DNA of 58,364 bases from Magnetococcales bacterium (GCA_015231375.1 JADGBT010000025.1:1-58364), one strand, 5' to 3'; positions 7,318 to 16,324 are shown, counted from the first letter of the stretch. Numbers and translations: made by a program. The notes: generated by a model not told the origin, from the letters alone.

Positions 7318-9288
7318 CTATTTCGCCTCCATCCTCAAAGTCACATCGCGGGCGCCTTTTTGGATGCGGTCCAGATGGAAACCGGCGCAGGGATCCGTTT
7401 CGGCCAGGGAGCGGAAGAGGGGTTCGGCCTGTTCGGAGTGGCCGGCGGCCAGCAGGGCGTGGGCCTCGCGATAGCGGAGCATGGTCGGGGAACGGGCCTG
7501 TTCCGGGGTGAGGGGTTCGAGGACCGCGATGGGTTGGGTTTTGCCTTTCAGCACCACCGAGGCCACCGGTCGGGCTGGCAGATGGGGACAACGGGAGGTG
7601 GTCTCTTCCGACAGGGCGATCCGGGAGCCGGTGAATTTGTTCAATCCTTCCAGCCGGGCGGCGGTGTTGACCGCGTCGCCTAAGGAGGTGTATTGAAAAC
7701 GCACCTCGGAACCCATGTTGCCGATGGCGGCGAAACCGGTGTGCACCCCGATGCGGGTGACGCCGAACGGAATGTGGTTGCGTTCGGCCTCCAGGCGGAA
7801 GGTTTCGGCGAAGGCATCGAGTTCCAGGGCGCAGGCCATGGCGCGACAGGGGTGGTCGTCTTGATGGGCCGGAGCGCCGAACAGGGCGAATACCGCGTCG
7901 CCCATGAAGTTGATCACCGTGCCTTCGTGTTTCAGGATCACCTGACACAATCCGTCCAGATAACGGTTGAGCAGTTGGGTCAGGGCCGTGGCTTCCAGGG
8001 CTTCGGAAAAGGCGGTGAATTCGGCCACGTCGGTGAACAGGAAGGTCATCTCGCGCCGTTCGCCGCCCAGGCGCAGGGCGTGACGGTTGTCGAGCAGTTG
8101 TTCCACCACCGCCGGGGCGAGATAGCGGCTGAAGGCGTTTTTGATGAATTTGCGTTGTTCCCGCTCTTCGCGGCCCAGATAGAGTTCTCCGGCGGCCAGG
8201 GCCAGGGCGAAGGTCAAGGTCGGGGCCAGCAGCGGCAACAGCGGCCCGCCCTGGTGAAACAGTTGGAATCCCGTCACCCAGAACAGCGACAACGCCCCGA
8301 TGGCCAGAGCCAGACGGGTGGCGAGGGTCAGGGGGAGCGCGCTCCAGACCGCGCCCAGCAGGGCCGTGGTCAACAGCAGAAAGGCCCGTCCCAGCTCTCC
8401 CGGCTCCGGGGAGTCCTGACGCCGGAGCAGTTGGGCCACGGCGTGGGCGTGGATCACCACGCCGGGAGTGCCGAACTCGTAAAGTCCCTTGACGGTGTGG
8501 GAAATGGCGGAAAGCGGTGTGCGGTGCCGGTCGGTGAGGGAGAGGTCCGCGCCGATCAAGATGATCTTGTCGGCAAACCAGGCTTTGGGCAGGACCGGAA
8601 CCAGATGGGCGGGATAGATTCCGAAGGGTTCGGTTTCCGCGTCGGGCCGACCCCGCCAGGTCATGGGAATGGTCTCTGCGGGAGGCGCGATCCCCAGACG
8701 CGAGACCAGCAACGCCGCCACGCCGGGCAGATGTCCCTGACCGGGAATGACCGCGCCCGGATAGATCCAGCGTACCGTGTTGTCGAAGCGGTCCTTGATG
8801 AGATTGGCCAGTCCGCGTTGTTCGGCGGGGACGAAATCGTTTAAGAAGGCGGATTGTTTGTCGGTCAGGAAGTTGGCGCCGTGGATGTAGCTGACCACTG
8901 TGGGAAGCGTCATGCGGCGCAAGGTGGCGCGCAGGATTTGATCTTTCTCGGGTTCGGTGGGCTGGTCCAAGAGGATGTCGAGAAAGATGGCGCGGGCCTG
9001 ACGCCGTTCGAGTTCCCGCAACAAATCGCTGAGGAATTGCCGGTCGATGGGTGCCCGATAGGGAAACTGTTCCAGGGTCTCTTCGGTGATCGCCACCACG
9101 ATGATCTGGGGATGCTGGGGTTCGGGGGGTTGCAGCGTGGCCACGCGCAGATCGCCGACCCACTGCTCCACCATGCGCAGGATCGCCAGATGTTCCACCC
9201 CGAACCAGCCTGACATGGCCGCAAGCAGCACGAACACGGTCAGGATCGCGTGTTCCTTGGCCGCTTTGCGGCGGTGCATTCTCATCAT
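7318..9288 (-). CDS. CHASE2-domain class III nucleotide cyclase (first copy)
   Basis: 656 residues. One N-terminal membrane segment (about 13-31), a periplasmic CHASE2 domain (about 45-300) ending in GADLSLTDRHRTPLS, then three hydrophobic segments, a cyclase domain (about 410-590) and a TPR-like tail. Catalytic landmarks: FTDVAEFTAFSE and FMGDAVFALFGAP supply the two metal-binding Asp; GDAVNTAARLEG supplies the transition-state Asn and Arg. The position that is usually Lys in KFxGD, which reads adenine, is Asn here (INFMGD), so ATP specificity or activity is uncertain. The gene overlaps the upstream secreted-protein gene by ATGA, implying coupled translation. Role: membrane sensor making cAMP or a related nucleotide. 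Confidence 0.9.
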   Translation of the reverse strand: MMRMHRRKAAKEHAILTVFVLLAAMSGWFGVEHLAILRMVEQWVGDLRVATLQPPEPQHPQIIVVAITEETLEQFPYRAPIDRQFLSDLLRELERRQARAIFLDILLDQPTEPEKDQILRATLRRMTLPTVVSYIHGANFLTDKQSAFLNDFVPAEQRGLANLIKDRFDNTVRWIYPGAVIPGQGHLPGVAALLVSRLGIAPPAETIPMTWRGRPDAETEPFGIYPAHLVPVLPKAWFADKIILIGADLSLTDRHRTPLSAISHTVKGLYEFGTPGVVIHAHAVAQLLRRQDSPEPGELGRAFLLLTTALLGAVWSALPLTLATRLALAIGALSLFWVTGFQLFHQGGPLLPLLAPTLTFALALAAGELYLGREEREQRKFIKNAFSRYLAPAVVEQLLDNRHALRLGGERREMTFLFTDVAEFTAFSEALEATALTQLLNRYLDGLCQVILKHEGTVINFMGDAVFALFGAPAHQDDHPCRAMACALELDAFAETFRLEAERNHIPFGVTRIGVHTGFAAIGNMGSEVRFQYTSLGDAVNTAARLEGLNKFTGSRIALSEETTSRCPHLPARPVASVVLKGKTQPIAVLEPLTPEQARSPTMLRYREAHALLAAGHSEQAEPLFRSLAETDPCAGFHLDRIQKGARDVTLRMEAK

Positions 9289-10085
9289 GGGGCCGTGGTG
9301 GCCGGGAGCGACGGATCGGTTTTCTTCGTCAGGTCACGCACCAGGGCCATGGATTGCACCTCGCATCCACTCTCTTTCATCCACGCGGCCTGTATCGGGG
9401 CGGAGGTGACCGGTTCCGGGATCAAGACCAGGGTCAGATCGGATTTGGTTTTGTCCAGGGTGATCTGGTAGACCGTCTCTTCCTTCAAGGGGAGGTTGAG
9501 AGGCGGAGCCAGTTTGTCCGCGCCTGCGGGCCAACGGGTGGAGGCTTTCCAGGTGTTGCCCAGGGTGGCGAGGCGGATTTCCGACTCTTTGTTCTTGTCG
9601 GGACGCCAGAAGATCACCGGTTCCCCCTCCCGCTGACAGTGACGGCCGGAACGGGTGACGTTGATCAGCCACGGGTCGGGCAGCCAGTTTCTTCCGCCGT
9701 CTTTGAGCACGGCCTCCGTGGAACGGGTCACCCCCATATGGTTGGGATCGGCGGCGCTCGCGGTGACCATGGATTGCAGGGCCTCGGCCAGTTTTTCCCC
9801 TTTTTCCCCCTTGTCGGTTGCGTTCGGGGCTGGTGGTTTGTCGTGGGGGCCTTTCAAGCGGATCACCCGGCCATTGGCGCCGATCAGTTCCACGCTCTGT
9901 CCCTGGGTCAGCCGGAGCGGCTGGTCGCCGGCCACGGTCTGGCCGGGAGTCAAGAAGAGGCCGGAAGCCTTGAAGACCACCAGGTTCTCGGCGTGACCGG
10001 TGTGGGTCGTCAGGAGCAGGCAGGCCGAAGCGGCGAGCAGTCCAAAAACGGGGCGGATCGAGAGGAAACGTGTGAGGCGATGCAT
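9285..10085 (-). CDS. secreted FecR-like/GP-motif protein, partner of the CHASE2 cyclase
   Basis: 266 residues with signal peptide (LLAASACLLLTTHTGHA, cut near residue 32). The first part of the mature protein (LFLTPGQTVAGDQPLRLTQG ... ELIGANGRVIRLKGP) resembles the beta-rich repeats of FecR-type periplasmic domains. The remainder, with INVTRSGRHCQREGEPVIFWRP, is not recognised. The start ATG is preceded by GGAGGG at good spacing. The stop overlaps the cyclase start in ATGA, so the two are made together; a role in tuning the periplasmic CHASE2 domain is inferred only from this coupling and from the second, similar pair at 26.7-29.9 kb. Confidence 0.7.
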   Translation of the reverse strand: MHRLTRFLSIRPVFGLLAASACLLLTTHTGHAENLVVFKASGLFLTPGQTVAGDQPLRLTQGQSVELIGANGRVIRLKGPHDKPPAPNATDKGEKGEKLAEALQSMVTASAADPNHMGVTRSTEAVLKDGGRNWLPDPWLINVTRSGRHCQREGEPVIFWRPDKNKESEIRLATLGNTWKASTRWPAGADKLAPPLNLPLKEETVYQITLDKTKSDLTLVLIPEPVTSAPIQAAWMKESGCEVQSMALVRDLTKKTDPSLPATTAP

Positions 10086-10444
10086 GACAGGCCCTCCACA
10101 GTCGGGAGTTGAAGAAATCGTTTTCGCGATGGACGCGCTTTAATAGCGAAGGTGCAAGGTGAAGACCAATTTTAATCGTTAATTTTTCTATTTGTTTTCC
10201 AACGGGTTGACTGCATGATACCACGAAGGGTCACCCGGCTGGTTTGTTAATTTTTCAGTCCATGTAAAAAAAATTGGCATCCAGCGTGCAGACCCTTTCG
10301 GTCAGCCGCCGGGTATGGCGCGCGGCTTGCCGCTTTATATGGGATCATAGAGTTGTGGGATCATAGAGTTGTGGAATCATAAGGGTTGTGGAAAGAGACT
10401 GTGGGAAGAGGCTGTGGGAAAAGGGATGCAAGAAGATTCATGCC
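10086..10444. other. divergent intergenic region
   Basis: 359 bp between the minus-strand secreted-protein gene and the plus-strand TolC-like gene. The left half is AT-richer (TTTTAATCGTTAATTTTTC near 10170-10190) and likely holds the minus-strand promoter, though no clear -35/-10 pair stands out. The right part is occupied by the 16-bp repeats listed separately. No small gene is seen. Confidence 0.4.
10341..10428. repeat. short tandem repeats (16-bp then 13-bp units) in the leader of the TolC-like gene
   Basis: Two identical units GGGATCATAGAGTTGT (10341-10356, 10357-10372) are followed by a diverged 17-bp unit and three 13-bp units of the type GGGAAGAGGCTGT. They end 16 bp before the ATG of the lipoprotein gene, so they lie in its 5' leader or promoter. 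Confidence 0.75.
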
Positions 10445-12304
10445 ATGATCGATTTCAAGAAGATAGCGTGTGCGTTTTCGATTGTGATCGCCTTGGGTGG
10501 CTGCGTGTTCCGGCCCGCTCCGTTGACTCCCCAGGAGCGCGAGACGCGCATCCGTCAGGACCGGGAGGCGATTTTCGCCACCGATACCCCTTTCGCTCCC
10601 GGTTCCCTGACACTGGAAATGGCCATGGCGCGGGCGGTGCGGGATCATCTGTCCACCCGCGTGAAGGCCATGGAGGTGGCCCTGGCCCAGGGTTTGACGG
10701 ATGTGGCCTCCTATCGTCAACTGCCCACGCTGGCGGTGAACGCCGGTTACGAGGCCCGCGACCGTCCCACCACCGAATCCCTGGATCAATATGAAAGCGC
10801 CTATGCCTTGTCGGTGGCCTGGAACGTACTGGATTTCGGGGTGAGCCATCTGCATGCTCGTCAGCAGGCGGATCGGGCCTGGATCGCGGCGGAGTTGCGT
10901 CGCAAGGCGGCGCACACGTTGATGCAGGAGGTGCAGTCCGCCTATTGGCGCGCCTGGGCGGCGCAACGGTTGCAGGCCCGTCTGGATCCGCTGTTGCAAC
11001 GGGTGCGGGGGGCGTTGCGCAACGCCCGCGAGGCCGAAATCCAACGGTTGCAGCCGCCGATGCAGATTCTGGACTATCAGAAGAGCATGCTGAAGACTTG
11101 GCAGCAGTTGCAGGAGAGCTGGCGTGGCGTGTCGGGAGCCCGGGTGACCCTGGCGGAGTTGATGAACGTCCATCCCGGCACGCCTTTGGAGCTGGCCGCG
11201 CCTCCGGAGACCATCCCCATGGATCTGGAACGGTTTCCTCCTTTGGCCCGGCTGGAGATGGTGGCCTTGCGGCAGCGTCCGGAGTTGCGGGAAAAGGATT
11301 ATCAGGCCCGGATTCAGGCGTTGGAGACCCGCAAGGAGTTGTTGCGCCTGTTGCCGGGGATCGAGTTCAAGAGTTCACGGGATTACAACAGCGGCAACGC
11401 CTATCGGAACCACCTGTGGGCCGAATCCGGCATCAAACTGGTGTGGAATCTGCTGAATCTGTTGTCCGCCCCGTCGCAGCTCGACTTGTCCGACGCCCAG
11501 GAGTTGCACCAGGCGTGGTTGCGGCGCGCCTTGAGCCTGAGCATTCTGGCTCAGGTGCAGGTGGGATACCGTCGTTTGAGTCAGTCCATGGAGGAGTATG
11601 ACACGGCGCGCGCCTTGAGCGAGGTCAACGAACGGATTTTCCAGCACGCCACGGCGGGGCGGGATGCCACCTCGATGAACGAACAGGAGTTGATTCAGCG
11701 GGAGGCCGAACGACTCATCTCCGAGACCCGTCGCGACATGGCCCATGCGGAGCTGCGTCAGGCCACCGCCGCTTTGTTTGTTTCGTTGGGCGCGGATCTG
11801 CTGCCCGACACCGGAGAGACTCTGCCCCCCCTCGCCATTCTGGAATCCCGCATCGCCCAGCAGTTGAAGGCGTGGGAAAAAGGGGAGATTCCCGGCCTGG
11901 ACGGCACTCCGGAAGCCGATTCCTTGTTGGGAATTCCCTCCGGGGTGGCCGAGGTGGGCTGGCGGGTCGAGGTGATCCCCGATTCTTTCTGGCAGGATGT
12001 GGCCCGTCCCGAGTGGCATGTCGAGCCGGTGGCCGTTGGCGCGAACGCCGATACGCCTGGCGGTACCGGTGGCGGTCAATGGGAAAGCGGTGGTACCAGT
12101 GGCGGCCAATGGGAAAGCGGTGGTACCAGTGGCGGCCAATGGGAAAGCGGTAGTGCGGGGAGTGGAAACGGGAAACTCGCCCCGGACGGGGTGGCCCGTC
12201 CCCAGTGGTTGATCGAAAGTCCGAGTCCGTCCCCTCCGAGTCCGTCCCCGATCAACGAAGAGATCGCCCGACCCGAATGGGTCATCGAAAGCGCGGGAGA
12301 ATGA
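10445..12304 (+). CDS. TolC-family outer membrane efflux lipoprotein with C-terminal repeat tail
   Basis: 619 residues. The N-terminus MIDFKKIACAFSIVIALGGC is a lipoprotein signal with Cys20 as the lipidation site. Residues 60-490 have the long amphipathic coiled-coil helices and repeated hairpin layout of outer membrane factors (for example DYQKSMLKTWQQLQESWRG and the second-half repeat near WNLLNLLSAPSQLDLSDAQE). The last ~120 residues are unusual: three copies of a GGTSGGQWES decapeptide and three copies of an ARPEWxIES-like motif. No membrane fusion protein or inner membrane pump is adjacent. ATG 10445 is chosen because it starts the lipoprotein signal. The strong TolC resemblance is in helical pattern; transported substrate unknown. 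Confidence 0.75.
   Translation: MIDFKKIACAFSIVIALGGCVFRPAPLTPQERETRIRQDREAIFATDTPFAPGSLTLEMAMARAVRDHLSTRVKAMEVALAQGLTDVASYRQLPTLAVNAGYEARDRPTTESLDQYESAYALSVAWNVLDFGVSHLHARQQADRAWIAAELRRKAAHTLMQEVQSAYWRAWAAQRLQARLDPLLQRVRGALRNAREAEIQRLQPPMQILDYQKSMLKTWQQLQESWRGVSGARVTLAELMNVHPGTPLELAAPPETIPMDLERFPPLARLEMVALRQRPELREKDYQARIQALETRKELLRLLPGIEFKSSRDYNSGNAYRNHLWAESGIKLVWNLLNLLSAPSQLDLSDAQELHQAWLRRALSLSILAQVQVGYRRLSQSMEEYDTARALSEVNERIFQHATAGRDATSMNEQELIQREAERLISETRRDMAHAELRQATAALFVSLGADLLPDTGETLPPLAILESRIAQQLKAWEKGEIPGLDGTPEADSLLGIPSGVAEVGWRVEVIPDSFWQDVARPEWHVEPVAVGANADTPGGTGGGQWESGGTSGGQWESGGTSGGQWESGSAGSGNGKLAPDGVARPQWLIESPSPSPPSPSPINEEIARPEWVIESAGE
12059..12148 (+). repeat. in-frame 30-bp tandem repeat in the TolC-like gene
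   Basis: Three units (12059-12088, 12089-12118, 12119-12148), the last two identical, each encoding GGTSGGQWES. Ten-residue periodicity keeps the frame, so copy number could vary without loss of the protein end. Confidence 0.85.
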
Positions 12305-12372
12305 GACGGGGCTGTGAAAAGGGGTGAAGAATGGGGTGCGGTGTGATTCTTTAGGAGAAGAGTGGTTTGTTC

Positions 12373-13692
12373 TTATGGCGTTCTGGTTCGTTTTGACAAA
12401 TCCTTTTGCAATAACGCTTCATAAATCGGCTTGTTCGAGAAGAATTCAGGGATGCCGTAGGAAATGATAGAAACGATCATGAGCGGCAACAGCAGTTCAT
12501 AGCTGCTGGTCATTTCAAGTATCAAAATGGTTCCGGTGATCGGAGCGCGCACCACGGCAGAAAAATATCCCGCCATACCCAATATTCCCCAAACGGAAAG
12601 ATCGGTAAGATTGGGATAGACAAACTGCGCCAGATAGCCAAAGAACGATCCGGATAGGACTCCCAATAATAACATGGGAGTAAAAATTCCCCCGGGTGCC
12701 CCTGTGTTGTAGCTGAGAATTGTGAAAACAAATCTTAAGATAAAAAACAGAGCCAGTTTGTCGACTTCCATCGTATGGTTCAGGATGTTCAGCGTAAGCT
12801 CGGCTCCTGTTCCCAAGCATTCTGGAAAAATCAGACCTGTCCCTCCCAAGACGATTCCGACCAACCCACCCAGGAGGATCTTTTTTGGCAATGAAAAATG
12901 TTGGGTATGAATGGACGAGGCCAACAGGACTTTATTGAACAATAGACCCAGGAAACCAATAAAAACCCCAAAAACCATCAATATGGGCAGCATATCGATT
13001 CCGAAAGATGTGTGAATATTGACGTTCAATACCGGAGTGGCGTTGATGAGCAAATGACAGACAAGATCTGCCGTGATGCACGCTACAAACGCGGCAACCA
13101 AAGTCGCCTGATTGAAATCTTTGTACAACTCTTCCAGAACAAAAAAGACACCAGCCAAAGGGGCATTGAACGCGGCTGACAGTCCGGCTCCTGCTCCGGC
13201 AGAAATGAGAATTTTATGTTCGGTTTGGTTGGAAGATAAATAATCCCCGAATATTTTACCAATGGCCGCCCCCATTTGCACGGTTGGTCCTTCTCTCCCA
13301 AGGGCGAGACCGCTGCCGATTCCAACAATCCCTCCCATGAATTTCATCAACAGAATCCTCCAGGCCCGAAACCTGTTGAATCCTTCGAGGTATCCTTTCA
13401 GATGAGGAATCCCGCTTCCACTGGAGTCGGGTTCGATCTTGAGGGTGACATAAATCACGATGATGGTGGTCAGTCCGCACAAGAGCGAAGGAATGACAAG
13501 AAAGGGGGTATCCATTGAAGAGATAGAAAGAAGAAAAATGTTGCGCCATTTTTCTGCGGCTTCCAGTGACAAACGGAAATAGATGGCCATCAATCCGGAA
13601 ACGATTCCGATCCAGAAACATTTCAATAATAATTTTCTTCTTTTTATTAATACTTTTTCTTGTTTTCTTAAGATAGGCAAGCTGGTCGGCAT
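12373..13692 (-). CDS. ClC-type chloride/proton antiporter
   Basis: 439 residues, many membrane helices. The three ClC selectivity signatures are present: GSGIPHLKG, GREGPTVQMG and GGIFTP. The gating Glu lies in GREGP; the EE pair in FVLEELYKDF matches the proton-side glutamate of antiporters; a Tyr near the end (KPIYEALL) matches the central Tyr. Together these predict a Cl-/H+ exchanger in the inner membrane, not a passive channel. ATG 13692 begins MPTSLPIL; the frame extends only to a TTG four codons further. The gene is clearly AT-richer in composition than its neighbours, suggesting transfer. Upstream TATTATAG could be a -10 box. Confidence 0.9.
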   Translation of the reverse strand: MPTSLPILRKQEKVLIKRRKLLLKCFWIGIVSGLMAIYFRLSLEAAEKWRNIFLLSISSMDTPFLVIPSLLCGLTTIIVIYVTLKIEPDSSGSGIPHLKGYLEGFNRFRAWRILLMKFMGGIVGIGSGLALGREGPTVQMGAAIGKIFGDYLSSNQTEHKILISAGAGAGLSAAFNAPLAGVFFVLEELYKDFNQATLVAAFVACITADLVCHLLINATPVLNVNIHTSFGIDMLPILMVFGVFIGFLGLLFNKVLLASSIHTQHFSLPKKILLGGLVGIVLGGTGLIFPECLGTGAELTLNILNHTMEVDKLALFFILRFVFTILSYNTGAPGGIFTPMLLLGVLSGSFFGYLAQFVYPNLTDLSVWGILGMAGYFSAVVRAPITGTILILEMTSSYELLLPLMIVSIISYGIPEFFSNKPIYEALLQKDLSKRTRTP

Positions 13693-13780
13693 GTTTGGAC
13701 CCAAGACAGGCGATTGTGATTGGCTATAATAAAATCGGAACCGTTTTTAAAGATTACACCAGGATCCTTGGCTTGACAAA

Positions 13781-13794
13781 TCCAAACGTTTGGA
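13781..13794. promoter_or_regulatory. 14-bp perfect palindrome between two minus-strand genes
   Basis: TCCAAACGTTTGGA is fully self-complementary, just after the stop of the sigma-54 activator gene and about 90 bp before the ClC start codon. It lacks a T-run, so it looks more like an operator than a terminator. Binding protein unknown. Confidence 0.35.
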
Positions 13795-13799
13795 GCGAT

Positions 13800-15344
13800 T
13801 CACGCGTCGGCGATCCGGTGTTGCCGGATTTTGTTGTGCAGGGATTGACGGGTGATTTCCAGCAGTTCGGCGGCGCGCACCTTGTTGCCGTGGGAGCGTT
13901 GCAAGGCTTGTTGAATGAGGTCGATTTCCAGCCGTCTGCGCTGTTCGGGCAACGAGAGGGTGTCTGCCGAGGTGGCGCGGGTCGGGGCCGACGAGCGGGC
14001 CTCCAGCAGGTGGGAGGAGCAGTGTTGCACGGTGATGGTTTCGCCATCCGGGGTCAGGGCCACCAGACGTTCCACCTCGTGTTCCAGTTGACGCACGTTG
14101 CCGGGCCAGGAATAGGCTTCGAACAGGGCCACCAGTTCCGACGAGAATCCCTTGGGCTTTTTCTTGAAGCGTTCGCTCACCTGCTCCAGAAAGAGCAGCA
14201 TCAAAGGCAGGATCTCCTCGCGCCGCTCCCGCAGCGGGGGCAGGCGGATGTCGATGGAAAACAGCCGGAAAAACAGATCCTCCCGGAATCGTCCCGCCTT
14301 GACCTCATCGCGCAGATCCCGGCTCGACGCGCTGATGAGGCGGAAATGGTAGCGGTGGATCTTGTTGCCTCCCAGTCGCACCCCTTCCATCTCCTGGATG
14401 GCGCGCAGAAAACGCGGCTGGATGGACAGCGGCATTTCGGCGATTTCGTCCAGGAACAACGTGCCGCCCGTGGCCTCTTCGAACCGTCCCATGCGGCTGG
14501 TGGACGCGCCGGTGAATGCGCCCTTCTCGTGTCCGAAGAATTCGCTTTCCATCAGGGTTTCCGGGATCGCCGAACAGTTGACCGCCACAAAAGGACGGGT
14601 CCGCCGTTCGTCGGGCAGCTTGTGGATCAGCCGGGCGATCACCTCCTTGCCCGAGCCGCTCTCCCCGGTGATGAACACATTCACCGGCAAAGGCCCGATC
14701 TGCTGCACCAGAGTGAAAATCCGACGCATGGCCATGCTTTCGGCCACATACCGCCCCTGGCCCATGGGATCCACCGCCCAGGCGATTTCTTGATGCATTC
14801 CTCGGGTGATTTCGATGATCTCTTCGGTGACGCTGTTGTGTTCGATGGACAAGGCCAGATATTTGACCAACTGGCGCAGCCAGGATTCGTCGTCCGGGGT
14901 GAATCCCGCCTGGTCTTGTTTGTTGAGGAGTTCCACCGCTCCGATGGTGTAATCGCCCGCCAGACTGCGGATCGGCACGCACAACAGATTGCGGGTGGTG
15001 AAGTCGGTCTTTTTGTCGGTGATGGCGTGAAAGCCGCTGCTGTGTTCCAGTCTGTCCCGGATCACGGTGCGACCCGTGGAGATGGCCTCTCCCACGACAC
15101 TGCCTTGCATGGGAGCGATGATGGCTTTTTCCGTGAGACCGGTACCGAATTTCAACCAGATGTTTTCCGTGGTCTGATCCACCACAAACACGCTGCACCG
15201 TTCGGCCTGGGTCAGACGGGGGAGAATATCGACGAAAAAACGCATCAGGGATTCGAAGTCGGCTGGTCCCCAGGAGCGGTGAATCCGCTCCAGCAGCGAC
15301 TTGAGGGTTTCCAGGCGTCGGTTCAGCTCCGTGGGCCGGTGCAT
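13800..15344 (-). CDS. sigma-54-dependent transcriptional activator with GAF sensor
   Basis: 514 residues. GAF domain (about 20-175) includes ERCSVFVVDQ and LLCVPIRSLAGDYTIGAVEL. The AAA+ domain (about 195-430) has Walker A GESGSGKE, the sigma-54 contact loop GAFTGA, Walker B GGTLFLDEI and the arginine finger region. The C-terminus has a Fis-type helix-turn-helix (KVRAAELLEITRQSLHNKIR). It activates RpoN promoters in response to a small molecule or redox cue bound by GAF; the ligand is unknown. The ATG at 15344 is near a stretch of AT-rich sequence. The target is not evident; the ClC gene downstream is separated by about 100 bp. Confidence 0.9.
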   Translation of the reverse strand: MHRPTELNRRLETLKSLLERIHRSWGPADFESLMRFFVDILPRLTQAERCSVFVVDQTTENIWLKFGTGLTEKAIIAPMQGSVVGEAISTGRTVIRDRLEHSSGFHAITDKKTDFTTRNLLCVPIRSLAGDYTIGAVELLNKQDQAGFTPDDESWLRQLVKYLALSIEHNSVTEEIIEITRGMHQEIAWAVDPMGQGRYVAESMAMRRIFTLVQQIGPLPVNVFITGESGSGKEVIARLIHKLPDERRTRPFVAVNCSAIPETLMESEFFGHEKGAFTGASTSRMGRFEEATGGTLFLDEIAEMPLSIQPRFLRAIQEMEGVRLGGNKIHRYHFRLISASSRDLRDEVKAGRFREDLFFRLFSIDIRLPPLRERREEILPLMLLFLEQVSERFKKKPKGFSSELVALFEAYSWPGNVRQLEHEVERLVALTPDGETITVQHCSSHLLEARSSAPTRATSADTLSLPEQRRRLEIDLIQQALQRSHGNKVRAAELLEITRQSLHNKIRQHRIADA

Positions 15345-15463
15345 CGTATCCCCATGACAAAAAATAACGAAATCAAGAAGCTCCAGACCCGCGCCGGGCG
15401 AAGGTCCGCAAGGTATGTTTCGTCACAATGGGGACAAATGTTTATCGAAAAAGCGTGGTGGCG

Positions 15464-15811
15464 TCACCCGGCGGCCCGGCGGCGCAACCCTTTGCTTCCC
15501 CGTGGCACGCCGGCGGGAGCCGGAGCGAATCGCGCCAACAGTTGAAACACCTCCGACACCGTGGTGGCGGGCAGATGCAGCTCTTTGGCGGTCTGCTCGA
15601 TGTTGTCTCCGGCCAGCGCCCGTTCGATGACGCGGCGCATGTCCGAGGGCAGACGTTCCAGCCCCGCTTCTCCCGCAGGACGGACGATGAAGATTCGTCG
15701 CGCGCAGCGGGGATCCTGACACAGATAACGTTGTTTGCCGTTGGGCTGAATCCCGTATTTCACCACGTTCAGCCCCTGGCAGTCCGGGCAGCGTACATCC
15801 ATGATTGCCAT
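15464..15811 (-). CDS. IS1 InsA-like zinc-ribbon/helix-turn-helix protein
   Basis: 115 residues. VRCPDCQGLNVVKYGIQPNG and QRYLCQDPRC give a four-cysteine zinc ribbon of the kind found in InsA of IS1. A helix-turn-helix-like segment follows (NIEQTAKELHLPATTVSEVF). No InsB transposase frame and no terminal inverted repeats were seen around it, so it is either a relic or a domesticated DNA-binding protein. AAGGAG lies 9 bp before ATG 15811, so it looks expressed. It is on the same strand as, and just upstream of, the sigma-54 activator. Confidence 0.6.
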   Translation of the reverse strand: MAIMDVRCPDCQGLNVVKYGIQPNGKQRYLCQDPRCARRIFIVRPAGEAGLERLPSDMRRVIERALAGDNIEQTAKELHLPATTVSEVFQLLARFAPAPAGVPRGSKGLRRRAAG

Positions 15812-15844
15812 GGCCTTGATCTCCTTGTCGATTCAGCAAAGATC

Positions 15845-16126
15845 TTAAAGAGAAATCACGCCGGCGAAGAGCGGACGCGCCGCCTCCAGCGTGGCCGCGC
15901 GCGCCGACCGGGAGGCGATGCTTTGGGTTTGGGGTTTTCCGGGCAGCAAAGGGGAGCAACCGGGTCGGAAACAGGCGCACCGATGGGCCTGATCCAGATC
16001 GCCGGAGCGATCCTGACCGTTGAACAGCACCATCCGGCCCGACAGCGGCAGCGCGGATTCCAAAGAGGTTCCGGATCCCCGGGGGGAGGAGAGCGGCAGG
16101 GTGTTGCGGGTGATGATCATGGCCAT
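15845..16126 (-). CDS. small hypothetical protein
   Basis: 93 residues starting MAMIITRNTLPLSSPRGSG; contains two cysteines (CACFRPGC region) and no membrane segment. AGGAG precedes the ATG at 8 bp spacing, which is the main support. Not recognised. It lies 33 bp upstream of the InsA-like gene on the same strand and could be co-transcribed with it. Confidence 0.45.
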   Translation of the reverse strand: MAMIITRNTLPLSSPRGSGTSLESALPLSGRMVLFNGQDRSGDLDQAHRCACFRPGCSPLLPGKPQTQSIASRSARAATLEAARPLFAGVISL

Positions 16127-16324
16127 GGGGCACGCTCCTGGTATTCAACACGCTTTCAAGGGAGTACCATGAACGAAAAGCGAAAAACGTGCCATCTATT
16201 TATGGTTGAGATTCCGGGGGACTCTTTGTAAATTCAATGGCGGTGGGGGGAATAAATTGCCTGATCTCCATTCACGGGAAAAAATTGCCCGGCATGTTCG
16301 CCGGGTTGGTAGCGAGGAAGGCTC

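Noticed and set aside
15464..15811. Complete IS1-type insertion sequence
   Set aside because: Only an InsA-like protein; no InsB frame, inverted ends or target duplication found.
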